Shown: positions 41,101-43,840, counted from the first letter of the stretch. The stretch: 64,000 nucleotides of DNA from Trichobilharzia regenti (GCA_944472135.2 OX235263.1:20699379-20763378); one strand, 5' to 3'. Notes: generated by a model not told the origin, from the sequence alone. Numbers and translations: made by a program.

Positions 41101-42006
41101 AGAGGATCGCGAAAGCAAGACAAGCTTTCATTACTGTCAAGTCGGTGTTGACGTCAACAGCACTCAGAATCAAAAATAAGATCCGAATTTTCAACTCCAA
41201 TGTGAAGTCAGTCAGAGCTACTCACTATACGGATCAGAGACTTGGCCAGCGCGTCATAAAGAGCATCTCAAACAAACTTCAGACCTTCATTAACAGTTAT
41301 CTTCACTCAATACTCAAGATCAGATGTCCGGCCAGGAAAGATCAGCAACAGGGTGGGATCTCTGTCAATCAGCGAACCAACCTATCAGGAACCGATTGTG
41401 AAACAAATGTGCATGTAGAAATGGAGATGGATTGGCTGGCCATACGCTGAGGAAACAAACCATCAAGTGACATCACTAGACAAGCCATTGCTCCAGTGGA
41501 ACTTGAAAGGGAAGCGGCGAGTTGGTCGTCTGTGTGTGTGTGTGTGTGTGACTTGGAGGAGGTCATGTGAAGAGGAGATGAAAGCATGTGGGCAGACTTG
41601 GAGCGGAGTGGAAAAGTTGGCAGAAAACTGAAGGCGATGGAGACGCGCAGCTGAGGCCCTATGTTCCTCTAGGAATTAAAGGATACAATAATGATAATAA
41701 TAATATATCCCTGTTTTCTTGCTATCCACAGCCTATTACGTAATCCAGACTGTCACGAACAATAATATCATTAGTGATAGTGTAGGCAGATTACCTTGTC
41801 TTACTCTCCCGTCTTCTAGTTATAAGTCAAAAAGAAAAAATCAACTTTTAGAAATATGCCAAATAGTGTATTAATTCTCATTAAATTCAACATTTCAAAG
41901 TATAACATTTCTTTTTCTTTTTTAAAATAATTTTTTCTTTTGCTTTCTTGTGTATTTCGTTTTTCAGGTTTTAGAGGAACATGCACATCAACATGTATAC
42001 GCATAA
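4650..42006 (+). CDS. Partial multi-exon host gene: propeller-like protein with C-terminal C2H2 zinc fingers
   Basis: Eight exons with consensus AG/GT borders join in one open frame of about 619 residues that ends in a stop and a poly(A) signal. The gene begins left of the window, because the first visible exon opens inside a codon. Order: Asn/Ser-rich stretch, WD40-like strand pairs (VCNDEMKVIVYDLW, VIQKNGIFTLYDVA), further propeller-like sequence, then two zinc-finger-like units. Introns are about 14.0, 3.9, 1.9, 3.9, 6.1, 2.9 and 2.7 kb, all phase 0, and full of retroelements. WD40 propellers are usually scaffolds and C2H2 fingers bind nucleic acid or protein, so a nuclear scaffold is possible, but that is inference. 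I do not recognise an orthologue. Exon chaining is by eye, without transcript support. Confidence 0.8.
5236..6662 (-). mobile_element. Penelope-like element A1 (C-terminal half, GIY-YIG), interrupted by a SINE
   Basis: The minus strand encodes, in several frames, the linker and endonuclease of a PLE: DVFQKNGYPRNFIKRHIPH and SEITARLFKPLGIDAVHKPT (about 6170-5970), then the GIY-YIG signature YKIHCNNCEKHYIGQ (about 5910-5860), then a tail with AWYSSESSITEY near 5690. Frameshifts break it. It is nearly the same as 17340-18470, which lacks the SINE now at 6366-6595. The reverse transcriptase half is missing, so it is a truncated copy. Confidence 0.82.
6366..6595 (-). repeat. tRNA-derived SINE (family B') inserted in PLE A1
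   Basis: On the minus strand the head reads GTCGGTGGCACAGCGGTTAGG (box A) and GGGGTTCGAGCCC (box B), followed by a body shared with 38795-38987 and a tail of repeated ATATTTTT-type units (6366-6420). The sister PLE copy joins CTTGACTGA directly to GTCGTCCC, so both borders are exact. No clear target duplication is visible. Confidence 0.85.
6663..6960. repeat. SINE-C foldback copy
   Basis: Left half is minus-oriented SINE-C (CAGTTAGAGAACCATTGAAA, then CTGTTTCATCC), right half is plus-oriented (AACAGCTGTCTAATATTCCC, then GGTTCTCTAACTGATATCA). The two 3' halves face outward around the tRNA-like region, giving an imperfect hairpin. It abuts PLE A1. Confidence 0.65.
6961..7534. other. Intron 1 sequence, nothing recognised
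   Basis: A+T-rich with stops in all frames. The 60-codon frame at 6994-7176 has no recognisable features. Confidence 0.4.
7535..7755 (-). repeat. tRNA-derived SINE, family B, minus strand
   Basis: On the minus strand it starts GTGCGTCGGTGGTTCAAAC, has a box-B-like GATCCGGGGTTCC, the AACCTCGCCAAGC body and the ending CCCCTCGGAACGTGAAGGAA, the 3' motif of the copies at 24716 and 30142. About 30% diverged from them. Confidence 0.7.
7756..8497. other. Intron 1 sequence, nothing recognised
   Basis: A+T-rich, no long frame and no match to the repeat families described here, except perhaps short scraps near 8095-8200. Confidence 0.4.
8498..9480 (-). mobile_element. RTE-like LINE, 3' half, minus strand
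   Basis: The ATT tail at 8502-8515 marks the 3' end. Reading leftwards on the minus strand: EVMKITNKNNNNS (after the RT catalytic region), EVTSSTYLSREHSL, ARIGKARNTFINLKPIWKSS, VLLYGSETWRVGHKE and the C-terminal GRRCKGDMEE and TWRRSCEEELKEEYG pieces in different frames. These are the palm-to-thumb and C-terminal segments of an RTE-type RT. Frameshifts are frequent. Closest to the copy at 42592-43600. Confidence 0.82.
9481..9690. other. Intron 1 sequence, nothing recognised
   Basis: No match found within the window and no frame of note. Confidence 0.3.
9691..9800 (-). repeat. PLE 3' end fragment with hairpin motif
   Basis: On the minus strand it carries AAATACGACTGTAGAGCC, then a GATAAAGAAAATTTTTTCGCTG segment, the same order as the PLE-end motif at 13893, 21125, 51430 and 57165. 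Confidence 0.6.
9801..11364. other. Intron 1 sequence, unassigned
   Basis: A+T-rich, no exon-like frame; the 85-codon minus frame at 10435-10692 shows no known motif. About 9800-10130 has the low-complexity A-rich texture of PLE 3' UTRs elsewhere in the window, seen here on the minus strand, but I cannot fix its ends. Confidence 0.4.
11365..11535 (+). mobile_element. 3' fragment of a LINE with an ACAG tail
   Basis: About 160 bp match 47310-47479 (TTTGTCTCACACCTCTGCTC, GTGCTACACGGAGTGTGGCG) and end in an ACAGACAG run like that copy. Only the 3' end is present. Confidence 0.75.
11640..12300 (-). mobile_element. Penelope-like element G, linker and GIY-YIG remnant
   Basis: On the minus strand, the segment near 11880-11830 reads VYKFTYWCGVSYTGRSE, a GIY-YIG motif with YIG changed to YTG. 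Upstream (12110-11990) lies a linker (GELGKLRQVLMENEYP, then a Lys-rich piece, then LLLMKVELKGDDADDVL) that follows the order of the intact frame at 63181-63981. Stops and shifts break it. The element may extend to about 12480. Confidence 0.7.
12526..12815 (-). repeat. SINE-C copy, minus strand
   Basis: On the minus strand: CAGTGGCCTTGTAACCAGAAGG, box B GGTCCTGGGTTCGAACC, then GGTGGGTGCGTATTG and the 3' end TGGTTCTCTAACTAATGTCA. The upstream module (GGGTGTGAGAACAAATAATCGCC, about 12770-12800) is also present. One of the best-preserved copies. Confidence 0.8.
12816..13130. other. Intron 1 sequence before PLE-B
   Basis: A+T-rich, nothing recognised. Confidence 0.3.
13135..13970 (+). mobile_element. 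Penelope-like element B: C-terminal fragment between inverted repeats
   Basis: 13193-13411 encodes the tail of a PLE endonuclease: ILEHLMESGHQAAPL, a YRVRSSLPKG segment, and LSPELCMQKNFVQLL before the stop, as in the C terminus at 63181-63981. A pyrimidine-rich 3' UTR follows. 13150-13196 and 13922-13968 are near-perfect inverted repeats (AGAAGACGTTCAGCGAAGAG and its complement), so the coding scrap and UTR sit in a hairpin. The residues before 13193 in the same frame are therefore terminal-repeat sequence, not protein. Confidence 0.8.
13885..13970 (+). ncRNA. PLE-end hairpin, hammerhead-like
   Basis: AAATGCGATTGTACAGC is followed by GGCGAAAAGAGTCTCTTCGCTG. The AAGAG/CTCTT helix then TTC|GCTG resembles stem III, cleavage site and stem I of a type I hammerhead, with GAAA in place. 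The CTGANGA strand is not recognisable, so this is a relic or a different hairpin. PLEs are known to carry minimal hammerheads at their ends. Confidence 0.45.
13971..14490 (+). mobile_element. RTE-like LINE fragment, old
   Basis: Aligned by eye with 57540-58010: KAKQTFITLKSVWM-like text near 14005, SILLYDPETW near 14115, then a C-terminal EEANRDVLDIRF / PPRMTW stretch near 14290-14420. Full of stops. It begins exactly where the PLE-B repeat ends. Confidence 0.6.
14491..15300. other. Intron 1 sequence with a TA microsatellite
   Basis: (TA)n lies at 14693-14714 and an ACA/CAG-rich run at 15118-15145. Otherwise A+T-rich and featureless. Confidence 0.5.
15301..15725 (+). mobile_element. Penelope-like element C1, GIY-YIG fragment
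   Basis: 15323-15550 reads NYNCIHKFTCICGSTCIGRTE, a GIY-YIG motif (YIG changed to CIG), then HLRFSEHVPNHLC and IANHLLDVGHDV. After a stop near 15550 the frame resumes with a KRLKPDLCVQK tail. The 3' UTR is mostly deleted; the end keeps GTGCCATTTTATTCTACAA. It is about 94% like the reverse complement of 23940-24220. Confidence 0.8.
15869..16235. repeat. SINE-C foldback copy, diverged
   Basis: A minus-oriented half (GGAGAATTATTGAAAATCAG, CTGTTTCATGCTAG, a TTTGAACGCACAGTC box-B relic) is followed by part of the upstream module (16080-16170) and a plus-oriented remnant near 16175-16230. Confidence 0.6.
16236..16689. other. Intron 1 sequence, nothing recognised
   Basis: A+T-rich; the 60-codon minus frame at 16262-16444 shows no motif. 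Confidence 0.3.
16690..16850 (-). repeat. PLE-E 3' end fragment
   Basis: It matches the end sequence at 34705-34830 (ATCACACAGTAAAACAGTAT, then ACGAAACTTCGAAGCCTGA) at lower identity. Confidence 0.6.
16877..17119 (+). repeat. tRNA-derived SINE, family B
   Basis: Head GGTAGCGCAGCGGTAGAATG with box B GGGATTCGATCTTCGG, then CACCTCGCTAAGCCGGC, GTTGAACATGAGGTTAGCAA and the 3' end TTCCACTGGGAACGTAACGA with an A-rich tail. Well preserved in the body. Confidence 0.82.
17340..18475 (-). mobile_element. Penelope-like element A2, second near-identical copy
   Basis: The same order as PLE A1 but uninterrupted: DVKFTREEESMNQITFWDDS (about 18460-18390), ETQVYRKLIHTDQIL, the linker, the GIY-YIG signature NIIYKIHCNNCEKHYIGQ (about 17935-17885) and AWYSSESSITEY. 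Single-base shifts differ from A1, for example in the linker near 18087. Only the region between the RT palm and the C terminus is present. The empty SINE site lies at about 18392. Confidence 0.83.
18476..19225. other. End of intron 1, with a PLE end scrap at 18865-18980
   Basis: 18865-18980 matches, in reverse, the PLE end at 54870-54960 (GGCACTGTGGTAGAGTATAA, TCCATTATG). The rest is unassigned up to the acceptor at 19225. Confidence 0.45.
19226..19396 (+). CDS. Host gene exon, propeller strand pair
   Basis: 57 codons, phase 0 at both ends, acceptor TCTATAG and donor GTAAGT. It opens THNCLAEFTDHA, continuing the WD-like strand of the previous exon, and ends in VIQKNGIFTLYDVA, a second typical outer-strand pattern (hydrophobic run, turn, hydrophobic run, D). 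It stands alone in unique-looking sequence between the PLE-A2 region and SINE debris. The open frame, splice sites and motif continuity all agree. Confidence 0.82.
19640..20155 (+). repeat. SINE-C copies, one partial and one longer, plus strand
   Basis: 19640-19790 is a 3' half; 19830-20155 contains the upstream module (GGACAAATACTCGCC), a tRNA-like head (CGGTGGCTGAATGGTTTACC, GCCTTGTAATTGG), GTGGGTGCGTACTACC and the 3' end. Box B is lost (the region near 20010 is altered). Confidence 0.65.
20519..20775. repeat. SINE-C foldback copy
   Basis: Minus-oriented left arm (CATTGAAAAACCAGAGAG, CGTCTCGTCCTAGTTT) and plus-oriented right arm (AACAGCTGTTCAGTGTTCCC, TTAGCTGATGTCGGT) around a degraded tRNA-like centre. 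Confidence 0.6.
20776..21235 (+). repeat. PLE 3' UTR and end, with hairpin motif
   Basis: A pyrimidine-rich UTR like 13420-13890 is followed by TATAAATACACGAATGTACC and GATGATGACTTCATCGAAAAG, then AAAAATTTTCTTCGCTGC (21125-21205), the PLE-end hairpin. No coding scrap adjoins it. Confidence 0.6.
21655..22085. repeat. SINE-C foldback copy, old
   Basis: A minus arm (CATTGATAACCAAGGAACAC, AGTGATCGAACTTAGGACC) and a plus arm (AGGATGAAGCAGCTTCCTAG, ATCTCTCTAGCCTATGTTAG) with the upstream module between. Strongly diverged. Confidence 0.55.
22605..23025. repeat. SINE-C foldback dimer, well preserved
   Basis: Minus arm: TGGGGTTCGAACCTAGGACC and the head near 22740-22765. Plus arm: CCCCAGTGACTTAATGATCT, GGTCCTTGGTTCGAAATC, then GGTGGGTGCTG and the 3' end near 23000. 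Each arm has its own tRNA-like region, and the arms pair over about 190 bp around a centre near 22815. Confidence 0.78.
23257..23490 (+). CDS. Host gene exon, propeller region
   Basis: 78 codons, phase 0/0, acceptor TTTATAG, donor GTAAGT. It starts NQNRITKIRLNCEIYCACLV and continues with the strand ILSIDTSGYLMITQWKL, again a propeller-type repeat with a final W. Several Cys (about residues 12, 16, 18, 22 of the exon) occur but not in an evident metal-binding spacing. The downstream intron begins about 40 bp before a PLE-C 3' region on the opposite strand. Confidence 0.82.
23530..24600 (-). mobile_element. Penelope-like element C2, linker, GIY-YIG and 3' region
   Basis: On the minus strand: EEFVFLEKMLKNNGYSQRF (linker, about 24480-24400), a GIY-YIG block near 24170-24110 mirroring 15350-15420, the HLRFSEHVPKHQC-like helix, then KRLKPDLCVQK near 23925 and a 3' UTR to about 23540. 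Frame breaks are present. It starts about 40 bp after an exon. Confidence 0.8.
24716..24948 (+). repeat. tRNA-derived SINE, family B, best copy
   Basis: Head GCGTCGGTGGCACAGCGGTT (box A), GAAGTTCGATCCCCGG (box B), then CCTCGCTAAGCCAG, GGTTGGACATGAGGCTAGC, AGCTTGAAGCCCTATGTTCC and CTGGGGAACGTGAAGG before a poly(A) run. Confidence 0.88.
25083..25308 (-). repeat. tRNA-derived SINE, family B, minus strand, old
   Basis: On the minus strand the head is GTCAGTGGTTCAGTAGTAGT with box B GGGTTTGATTCCCCGACG; the body is diverged. With 24716-24948 it forms an inverted pair about 130 bp apart. Confidence 0.65.
25431..25811 (+). CDS. Host gene exon (127 codons)
   Basis: The longest internal exon: phase 0/0, acceptor ACATTTCAG, donor GTAAGC. 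It begins ISRKGKPTNLKYCIYIQNN and ends with the propeller-like strand GCSGSLCICFTNEVFWLSLH. The middle (Lys/Ser/Asn-rich, residues about 20-50) looks like a surface loop. It lies between a minus-strand SINE ending near 25308 and a single arm of a foldback repeat at 26035. Confidence 0.82.
25812..26034. other. Start of intron 4, nothing recognised
   Basis: Short A+T-rich stretch with no frame or repeat match. Confidence 0.3.
26035..26215 (-). repeat. Single arm of the large foldback element
   Basis: It matches the terminal arms at 43903-44108 and 45231-45437 (AATTCCTGGAATAATCTGAG, TGTGTAAGCGACAGTTTCTGC and CAGCAGAATTCA). Only one arm is present. Confidence 0.65.
26465..26765. repeat. SINE-C foldback copy
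   Basis: Minus arm with GGATTCGAACCCAGGGCC and CAGCCACTGGGATCCG; plus arm with GGTGGGTGCGTACTGCC, GTCCAGTACTCCCTG and GGTTCTCTAACTGACATCAG. The arms pair over the 3' halves. Confidence 0.75.
26770..27185. other. Intron 4 sequence with a TTAG tandem run
   Basis: TTAG is repeated at 26945-26967, and an alternating purine-pyrimidine stretch (GTATATATACGTATACGTAC) lies near 27090-27115. Confidence 0.5.
27190..27985 (+). mobile_element. RTE-like LINE, 3' half, very old
   Basis: The order follows 57290-58085: KLEDLQVKTKNLEE near 27260, GGSTALYTMNKIQIF near 27530-27560, a SCEEEMKAHEARWR piece near 27840-27880 and an ATAATAATAAG tail. Identity is low and stops are frequent, so this is one of the oldest RTE copies here. 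Confidence 0.65.
28267..28504 (-). repeat. tRNA-derived SINE, family B, minus strand, old
   Basis: On the minus strand GGTGGGTCGGTGATTCAATAG starts the head; the 3' end motif (GGAACGTAA) is near 28280. Box B is decayed (GGTTTCAATTCCCC). Confidence 0.55.
28505..29145. other. Intron 4 sequence; one 113-codon frame of doubtful meaning
   Basis: 28572-28913 is open on the + strand but has no recognisable motif, no consensus splice pair fitting the gene's phase, and no repeat-family match. I treat it as non-coding. Confidence 0.35.
29150..29575. repeat. SINE-C foldback copy with a GACT run
   Basis: A degraded minus arm (29150-29290), a short (GACT)n stretch near 29366-29383, then a plus arm: CCAGTGACTGAACGGTC, GAGCTCGCCTTATAACC, TGGTTTCGAAACC, GAAACAGCTGTCCAGTATTCC. 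Confidence 0.6.
29753..30025 (+). CDS. Host gene exon (91 codons)
   Basis: Phase 0/0, acceptor AAATTAG with a weak pyrimidine tract, donor GTAAGT. It reads TFDILSKFKLPSF at the start, has a WICVNKNRLLEISPFES strand-like segment, and ends VTTIASGLGITPL, which leads into the next exon's VATALENGEIHITLI. The start could be a few codons further in if another AG is used, but the frame is fixed. A tRNA-derived SINE begins about 115 bp downstream. Confidence 0.8.
30142..30383 (+). repeat. tRNA-derived SINE, family B
   Basis: Head CGATGGCATAGCGGTTAGGAC, box B CGAGGTTCAATCCCCGG, body CTCGCTGAGCCAG, end CCACTGGTGAACGTGAAGG with an A run. It starts about 115 bp after a host exon. Confidence 0.85.
31252..31412 (+). 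repeat. Sm-alpha SINE composite: foldback half joined to the hammerhead
   Basis: It starts with the left arm of the foldback module (CCCGTCGATTCATTGGACCG, CGGTCTCATGTTGACATGTC), then, without the usual tRNA head, runs through AATGCAGGTACATACAG into the hammerhead and the tail CTGCTAGCCACCATCCACC. Confidence 0.75.
31341..31400 (+). ncRNA. Hammerhead ribozyme, intact core but weak stem I
   Basis: The core strands are consensus: CTGACGAG (31351-31358), stem II GTCCC/GGAC with AAATA loop, GAAA (31372-31375), a two-pair stem III with a GCGC loop, and cleavage triplet ATC (31381-31383). Stem I has mismatches (ATACAG against CTAGAC), so only about three of six pairs form, which should lower activity. 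The distal GCAG/CTGC helix is kept. Confidence 0.8.
32215..34330 (-). mobile_element. CR1-like LINE, RT region, 5'-truncated
   Basis: The longest frame (34250-33324, 308 codons) covers RT fingers and palm: LGPDGVPAVILRKCAD, FLKVMERLIL, FAYKHSRCTLDAAVV and the first catalytic block LDYTSAFDSVP. A shift follows, and the next frame (33499-33239) has GVPQGAVLSPFLFSFFLHDL and YADD. The thumb follows at 33102-32794. The 3' end near 32220 has a GGAATAAAGCTG motif and a TTATTATT tail. The endonuclease half is missing. It lies antisense in intron 5. Confidence 0.87.
34331..34699. other. Intron 5 sequence, nothing recognised
   Basis: A+T-rich, no frame. Confidence 0.3.
34700..35020 (-). mobile_element. 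Penelope-like element E fragment, minus strand
   Basis: The reverse complement of the 3' part of 35085-35800: the terminal GATGTATCACACAGTGAGTAA, GGATGACAAAGTTTCG and the coding scrap around 34900-34990. It faces the plus copy across a short AAT-rich spacer (35035-35048). Confidence 0.75.
35085..35800 (+). mobile_element. Penelope-like element E, C-terminal part, plus strand
   Basis: It reads VVIQYKEGTSETTLRRI near 35120, a degraded linker, a VKYIGQTSRT GIY-YIG scrap near 35310-35345, then RMTILKSNVTG, TEALFIESTANTCNGN near 35490-35580 and the 3' end GTCATCCAGTAAATAAAACTG. Many stops. The same family occurs at 51160-52225 and, reversed, at 61590-62285. Confidence 0.75.
36096..36164 (+). CDS. 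Host gene exon (23 codons), start of first zinc finger
   Basis: A 69-nt exon, phase 0/0, acceptor TTTTAG, donor GTAAGT. VATALENGEIHITLIPETCFSCM holds a final propeller-like strand and then Cys residues; the last one (FSCM) appears to be the first metal ligand of the zinc finger finished by the next exon. It is too short to stand out alone and rests on its splice sites and the in-frame continuity on both sides. Confidence 0.72.
36600..37070 (-). mobile_element. CR1-like LINE, 3' fragment
   Basis: On the minus strand it parallels 32550-33000: SSDRTRSLYRKLYARTSKY and MPYLARVLCDKESS near 36800-36690, then the thumb region. Truncated at both ends. Confidence 0.68.
37071..37855. other. Intron 6 sequence, nothing recognised
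   Basis: No frame of note and no match to the repeat families described here. Confidence 0.35.
37860..38191 (-). repeat. Solo LTR, diverged, 4-bp target duplication
   Basis: It runs from TGCAACAACAGAAGACAAGC to CCCTCACCACA and is flanked by CTCC (37856-37859 and 38192-38195). It is the most diverged LTR of the family here, hence probably the oldest insertion. Confidence 0.82.
38196..38788. other. Intron 6 sequence, nothing recognised
   Basis: No supported frame or repeat. Confidence 0.3.
38795..38987 (-). repeat. tRNA-derived SINE, family B', with target duplication
   Basis: It matches 6420-6595, with box A GGTGGCACAGTGGTTAGGAC and box B GGGTTCGAGCCC on the minus strand and a short ATTTTT-type tail. 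ACTCAT flanks it (38789-38794 and 38988-38993). It ends about 100 bp before a host exon. Confidence 0.85.
39092..39247 (+). CDS. Host gene exon: C2H2 zinc finger 1 and first half of finger 2
   Basis: 52 codons, phase 0/0, acceptor after a T-rich run (TTTTTTCTTAG), donor GTAAAA, the weakest donor of the set. Together with the previous exon it forms C-x4-C-x12-H-x4-H (FSCM/VEFCPFGF, then TDLVHHVVRDH), a C2H2 finger with slightly unusual spacing. A second pair of Cys follows (FRCNWSSCDL), whose two His ligands come from the terminal exon. Confidence 0.8.
39458..39665 (+). repeat. Sm-alpha-type SINE, best copy
   Basis: A short foldback-module remnant (GAAGTGCTCGGTCTCAGATG) precedes the tRNA-like head GCGGCCCAAGTGGTCTAGTG (box A) and GGGTTCGAGCC (box B), then the hammerhead and the tail CTGCTAGTCACCATCCACC. 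Both Pol III promoter boxes are good matches. It lies in sense in intron 7. Confidence 0.88.
39580..39650 (+). ncRNA. Hammerhead ribozyme, intact
   Basis: Stem I ATCCGG/CTGGAT (39591-39596 with 39633-39638, one G-U pair), CTGACGAG (39597-39604), stem II GTCCC/GGAC, GAAA (39618-39621), short stem III closing a GCGCGTG loop, and cleavage after ATC (39630-39632). The distal GCAG/CTGC contact is present. This is the Sm-alpha layout; self-cleavage of such RNAs is known in schistosomes. Confidence 0.88.
39690..40150 (-). mobile_element. RTE-like LINE fragment, minus strand
   Basis: On the minus strand: the MKISNVGEEAV and VNIEKMEVMK-like segment near 40100-40030, RIGNARQTFNNQ near 39920, and a degraded thumb to about 39690. 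It is head to head with the next feature. Confidence 0.7.
40155..41710 (+). mobile_element. RTE-like LINE, RT to 3' end
   Basis: The longest RTE copy here. In successive frames: WKKGYLFKLPKKGDLSQC (about 40230), SIPSRILSHIILERIINAAL (40318-40380), EQAEFRRNKSCIDQIATLR, FIDLEKAFDSVDREVIWQL (about 40503-40560), RTGVRQGCLLSPM (about 40675), the catalytic box, EVMKIPG, KARQAFITVKS, then the C-terminal domain and an AATAATGATAATAATA tail at about 41680-41703. The usual FADD reads FTDN near 40815. At least four frameshifts. It ends about 260 bp before the host's terminal exon. Confidence 0.88.
41711..41967. other. End of intron 7: polypyrimidine-rich acceptor region
   Basis: The stretch 41898-41967 is strongly T-rich and ends CAG, the acceptor for the terminal exon. 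Confidence 0.55.
41968..42006 (+). CDS. Host gene terminal exon, completes finger 2 and stops
   Basis: Only 12 sense codons plus TAA (VLEEHAHQHVYA). It is preceded by the strongest pyrimidine tract in the window (about 41898-41967, ending TTTTTCAG) and is in phase 0 with the previous exon. It supplies L-x2-H-x3-H to pair with the C-x4-C of the previous exon, giving a second C2H2-like unit with a long 18-residue Cys-His spacing. A poly(A) signal follows 12 nt later. The biological fit (His pair, stop, signal) supports it despite its size. Confidence 0.72.
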   Translation, partial: VLEEHAHQHVYA

Positions 42007-42018
42007 TCATGTATTGTT

Positions 42019-42024
42019 AATAAA
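42019..42024 (+). terminator. Polyadenylation signal of the host gene
   Basis: AATAAA lies 12 nt after the stop of the terminal exon, in an A+T-rich stretch. The implied 3' UTR is very short; alternative downstream signals in the A+T-rich 42025-42590 stretch are possible. Confidence 0.6.
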
Positions 42025-42433
42025 TATACAAATGTATATGGATACTTATATTTAATTTGAATTACACTAAATATCATTATTACTATCTAACTGATTGTTT
42101 CTTCAGAACAAATTCTTTGCCTTCAACTGATTGTCTTTCTGTGGAATACTTTTGACATTTGCACAGTCTGTTACTGCATATGTCAGTATGTCTATCTGTG
42201 TGTTTGTGTGTGCGTGCGTTTGTGGGTGTGGTTAAGTGAAAATCTATTCCCTATGATATCATTTTCTAACACAGTATGATTTTCGCTCTTTATTTCTAAT
42301 TTTTGTTTTCTAAATTATCAATCAGCGCTTTCGTCTTCTTTATCTAAAATAATGACAAGAGAAAGAGTATTTCAGATGCATGGATATTTCAATGAGAAAA
42401 GAATTTAATCGTTGCATATACATATATAAATAT

Positions 42434-42478
<45 letters not shown>

Positions 42479-42590
42479 AGAGCTAACTTCTTCTTTCAAC
42501 ATGTCAGTCAAAAATCAGATCTGATTTGATTTATAATAAATTATTTTTCAGTATTTTTATTTTAGTGTGTCTTTCTGTGTTTGTAAAGCA
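42025..42590. other. Downstream of the host gene; AT and GT microsatellites
   Basis: GT/TG-rich run near 42198-42235 and a long alternating AT run at 42431-42474. No frame. Confidence 0.5.
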
Positions 42591-42591
42591 A

Positions 42592-43600
42592 TTATTATTA
42601 CTATTATTATTGTTCCCTTGAGTTCCTAGTGGAACATAGGACAGCTTCAACTGCACGTCTCCACTTGCCACTTCTGTCTTCCTTCTGCTGTACTTTTCAC
42701 CTGCATCCATATTAGTCCATACTCCTCTTTCAACTCCTCTTCACACGACCTCCTCCATGTCACCCTTGTACCGACGACCCACCCGTGGCTTCCCTTTTGG
42801 GTTCCACTCCAGCAATGGCCTGACGCGCGCGCGATGCCACCCAGTGGTCTCCTCGGCGAATGTCCAATCCACTTTCTCCTGCATATTTGTTGGTTGGCGA
42901 TTGGTTCCTGTTTTGTTTGGTTGTTCTCATAGTTTCTCGTTGGTGATTCTTTCCGGCCCGGCCATATGATTGATCTTTAGTATAGAAAGAAGACGGGTGT
43001 TGATGAAGGTTTGCAACAGGCTGTTGGAAATATTCTTTATGACCGGCCCGCCAAGTTTCTGATCCGTATGGAAGAAATGACTGACTTGACGTCTGTATTG
43101 AAAATCCGACCGGATTTTGTTGTTGATACTGAGTGACGAAGATTTCCAGATTGGTTTCAAGTTGATGAATGTTTTTTTCGCCTTCCCGATTCTCGAGATG
43201 ACATCCTCCTGTAGTTAAGACAATGCTCCCTAGATAAGTAAGTGAATGAAGTAACCTCTTTCAGATCCCTACCGTTGATGGTGATTGGCACTGGATGTTT
43301 TCGGCTGTTGTTGTTCTTGTTGGTTATTTTCATAACCTCTGTCTTGTCTATGTTCACATGGAGTCCTGTCTTCGCCGGCTGCTTCTTCGACCAGTTTGTC
43401 GGTTTACGCTTGTAAGTCTTCGATTTTGTGTGACATCAAACGTAAATCATCGACGCGCGAAATCCAGGTCTTCTAGATTCTTCACGTCAGTCCAGGATAT
43501 CCCTGTTTTCTCGTTTCCAACTGTCTGATGCATAATCCAGTCCACCACCCTTGTCTGACTCCTTGTAGAGCAATAACTACGAAAAATGGCTTAGTTTAAT
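42592..43600 (-). mobile_element. RTE-like LINE, 3' half, minus strand
   Basis: ATT-type tail at 42593-42611, then on the minus strand the same order as 8498-9480: TWRRSCEEELKEEYG, ITNEKL, a DQKLGGPVIKNISNSLLQTF thumb piece, MKPIWKSS, and NIDKTEVMKITNKNNN near 43350-43310. Frameshifts throughout. Extends slightly further 5' than the copy at 8498. Confidence 0.82.
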
Positions 43601-43840
43601 TTTAGATTTTTTGCGTCGATTGATTGGACTGAAGTGCTCGGTCTCAGGTTGACATATCGACTTCTTGTGCAGATGCTTCAACGACGTCTGGACGTGTTAT
43701 TAGAAGTAAACTAGTGGATGGTGACTAGCAGTGGAATCCAGGATGCAAGTTTCGTCCTACTTGAGACACCTAGATTACGAGTCTCAAGTAGACCGAGACG
43801 CACATCCTGGATTCCGCTGCTAGTCACCATCCATTAATTA
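43596..43840. repeat. Sm-alpha composite with head-to-head hammerhead halves
   Basis: A foldback-module half (GTCGATTGATTGGACTGAAG, CTCGGTCTCAGGTTGACATA) is followed by two opposed Sm-alpha tails: 43711-43767 and 43780-43836 are inverted repeats with a 12-nt spacer. The usual tRNA head is absent. Confidence 0.78.
43711..43836. ncRNA. Two degenerate hammerhead halves, head to head
   Basis: Minus strand: stem II GTCTC..AGGAC, GAAA and ATC|CTGG are present, but the CTGANGA strand is lost at the inversion point. Plus strand: the first core strand reads ATTACGAG and GAAA is GAGA, with ATC|CTGG kept. Neither half should cleave alone; the transcript would instead fold into a 57-bp hairpin. Confidence 0.65.

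Noticed and set aside
42106..42130. Alternative terminal exon (NKFFAFN then stop)
   Set aside because: It has a usable AG and phase, but no polypyrimidine tract comparable to 41968 and adds no zinc ligands.
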